From Dendrophyllia cribrosa (taxonomy: Eukaryota; Cnidaria; Anthozoa; Scleractinia; Dendrophylliidae): a stretch of DNA of 64,000 bases. Below, one piece after another: positions 63,896-64,000 of the stretch. Below the pieces are notes generated by a model. That model was not told the DNA's origin. It saw only the letters and a program-made list of their open reading frames with translations, and made no database searches. Position 1 is the first letter of the stretch; each line of letters begins with the position of its first letter. A program made the position numbers and the translations under genes. The stretch is from NCBI GenBank assembly GCA_024195265.1, contig JAJLRJ010000005.1, forward strand, positions 21,300,536-21,364,535. Reading direction: 5' to 3'.

Positions 63896-63901
63896 CACTG
63901 T

Positions 63902-64000
63902 TGGTTCATCCGTTGAAGCCAGAGACACTAGGGACTTTAAGATAGGCGACTACGGACTACCGACGGTTGGACGGGAGGCTTTTGGGACTGGGACGAGACA
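63902..64000. other. Repeat-family remnant and possible MITE end
   Basis: 63902-63930 continues the unidentified repeat family. From 63932 the sequence gggactttaagataggcgac begins a GC-richer segment like the end of a common cnidarian MITE, but the window ends before its other side. Confidence 0.35.

Overview
This is eukaryotic, AT-rich animal DNA made almost entirely of transposable elements in several stages of decay and nesting. No complete ordinary host gene, rRNA or tRNA was found. The mix is typical of a marine invertebrate, most likely a cnidarian such as a coral or sea anemone: a PAT/DIRS-like element, a KIAA1958-like Crypton, a GMR1-like Ty3/gypsy, an ISL2EU-type THAP transposon, a Polinton/adintovirus-like element and L1/Tx1-like LINEs. 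The organism is an inference from element families, not a demonstrated identity.

Layout. 0-5.3 kb: a PIF/Harbinger fragment beside a TTAA-flanked MITE, a LINE tail, and possible exons of a minus-strand gene (CPGC motif, BEN-like segment). 5.4-12.8 kb: one DIRS-order retrotransposon with split direct repeats, on the minus strand (gag, RT-RNase H, tyrosine recombinase). Its recombinase gene is split by a Crypton, which is itself a tyrosine-recombinase element. 13.5-15.2 kb: a TA-flanked element with long inverted ends. 17.0-18.4 kb: inverted repeats, then a decayed two-exon integrase-core pseudogene. 19.2-25.2 kb: a two-gene ISL2EU-type DNA transposon with convergent genes, an intact THAP-DDE transposase and a frameshifted SWIM-YqaJ-PHD-PHD-Ulp1 protein. 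25.8-31.6 kb: fragments of an unidentified repeat family and an L1/Tx1-like LINE hit by a Tc1/mariner.

31.76-45.43 kb: a canonical Ty3/gypsy element (258-bp LTRs, GCCAG target duplication, minus strand). Its integrase tail is split by a complete GMR1-like gypsy (GATAG duplication) with integrase before reverse transcriptase. One LTR of the inner element carries a further 1.07-kb insertion, so three insertion layers can be ordered.

46-50.6 kb: a LINE tail, a 41-bp minisatellite and three overlapping minus-strand ORFs of unknown function. 51.2-52.9 kb: another L1/Tx1 fragment and a TTAA-flanked foldback MITE. 53.2-59.5 kb: a decayed Polinton/adintovirus-like element on the minus strand (unknown gene, Bcl-2-like ORF, integrase, protein-primed DNA polymerase, zinc-finger protein, packaging ATPase, two small genes). 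A deletion fuses integrase to polymerase and a MITE splits the ATPase. No capsid or protease gene was recognised. 62.7-64 kb: a second copy of the unidentified family, split by a LINE with a CACTGT duplication.

Functionally these are independent mobile elements, not a pathway. The most interesting points are the Bcl-2-like ORF in the viral element, the UGA-CUAG junction between gag and pol in the DIRS-type element, the slippery heptamer at the GMR1 gag/pol boundary, the SWIM-YqaJ-PHD-Ulp1 fusion, and the Crypton-in-recombinase nesting.
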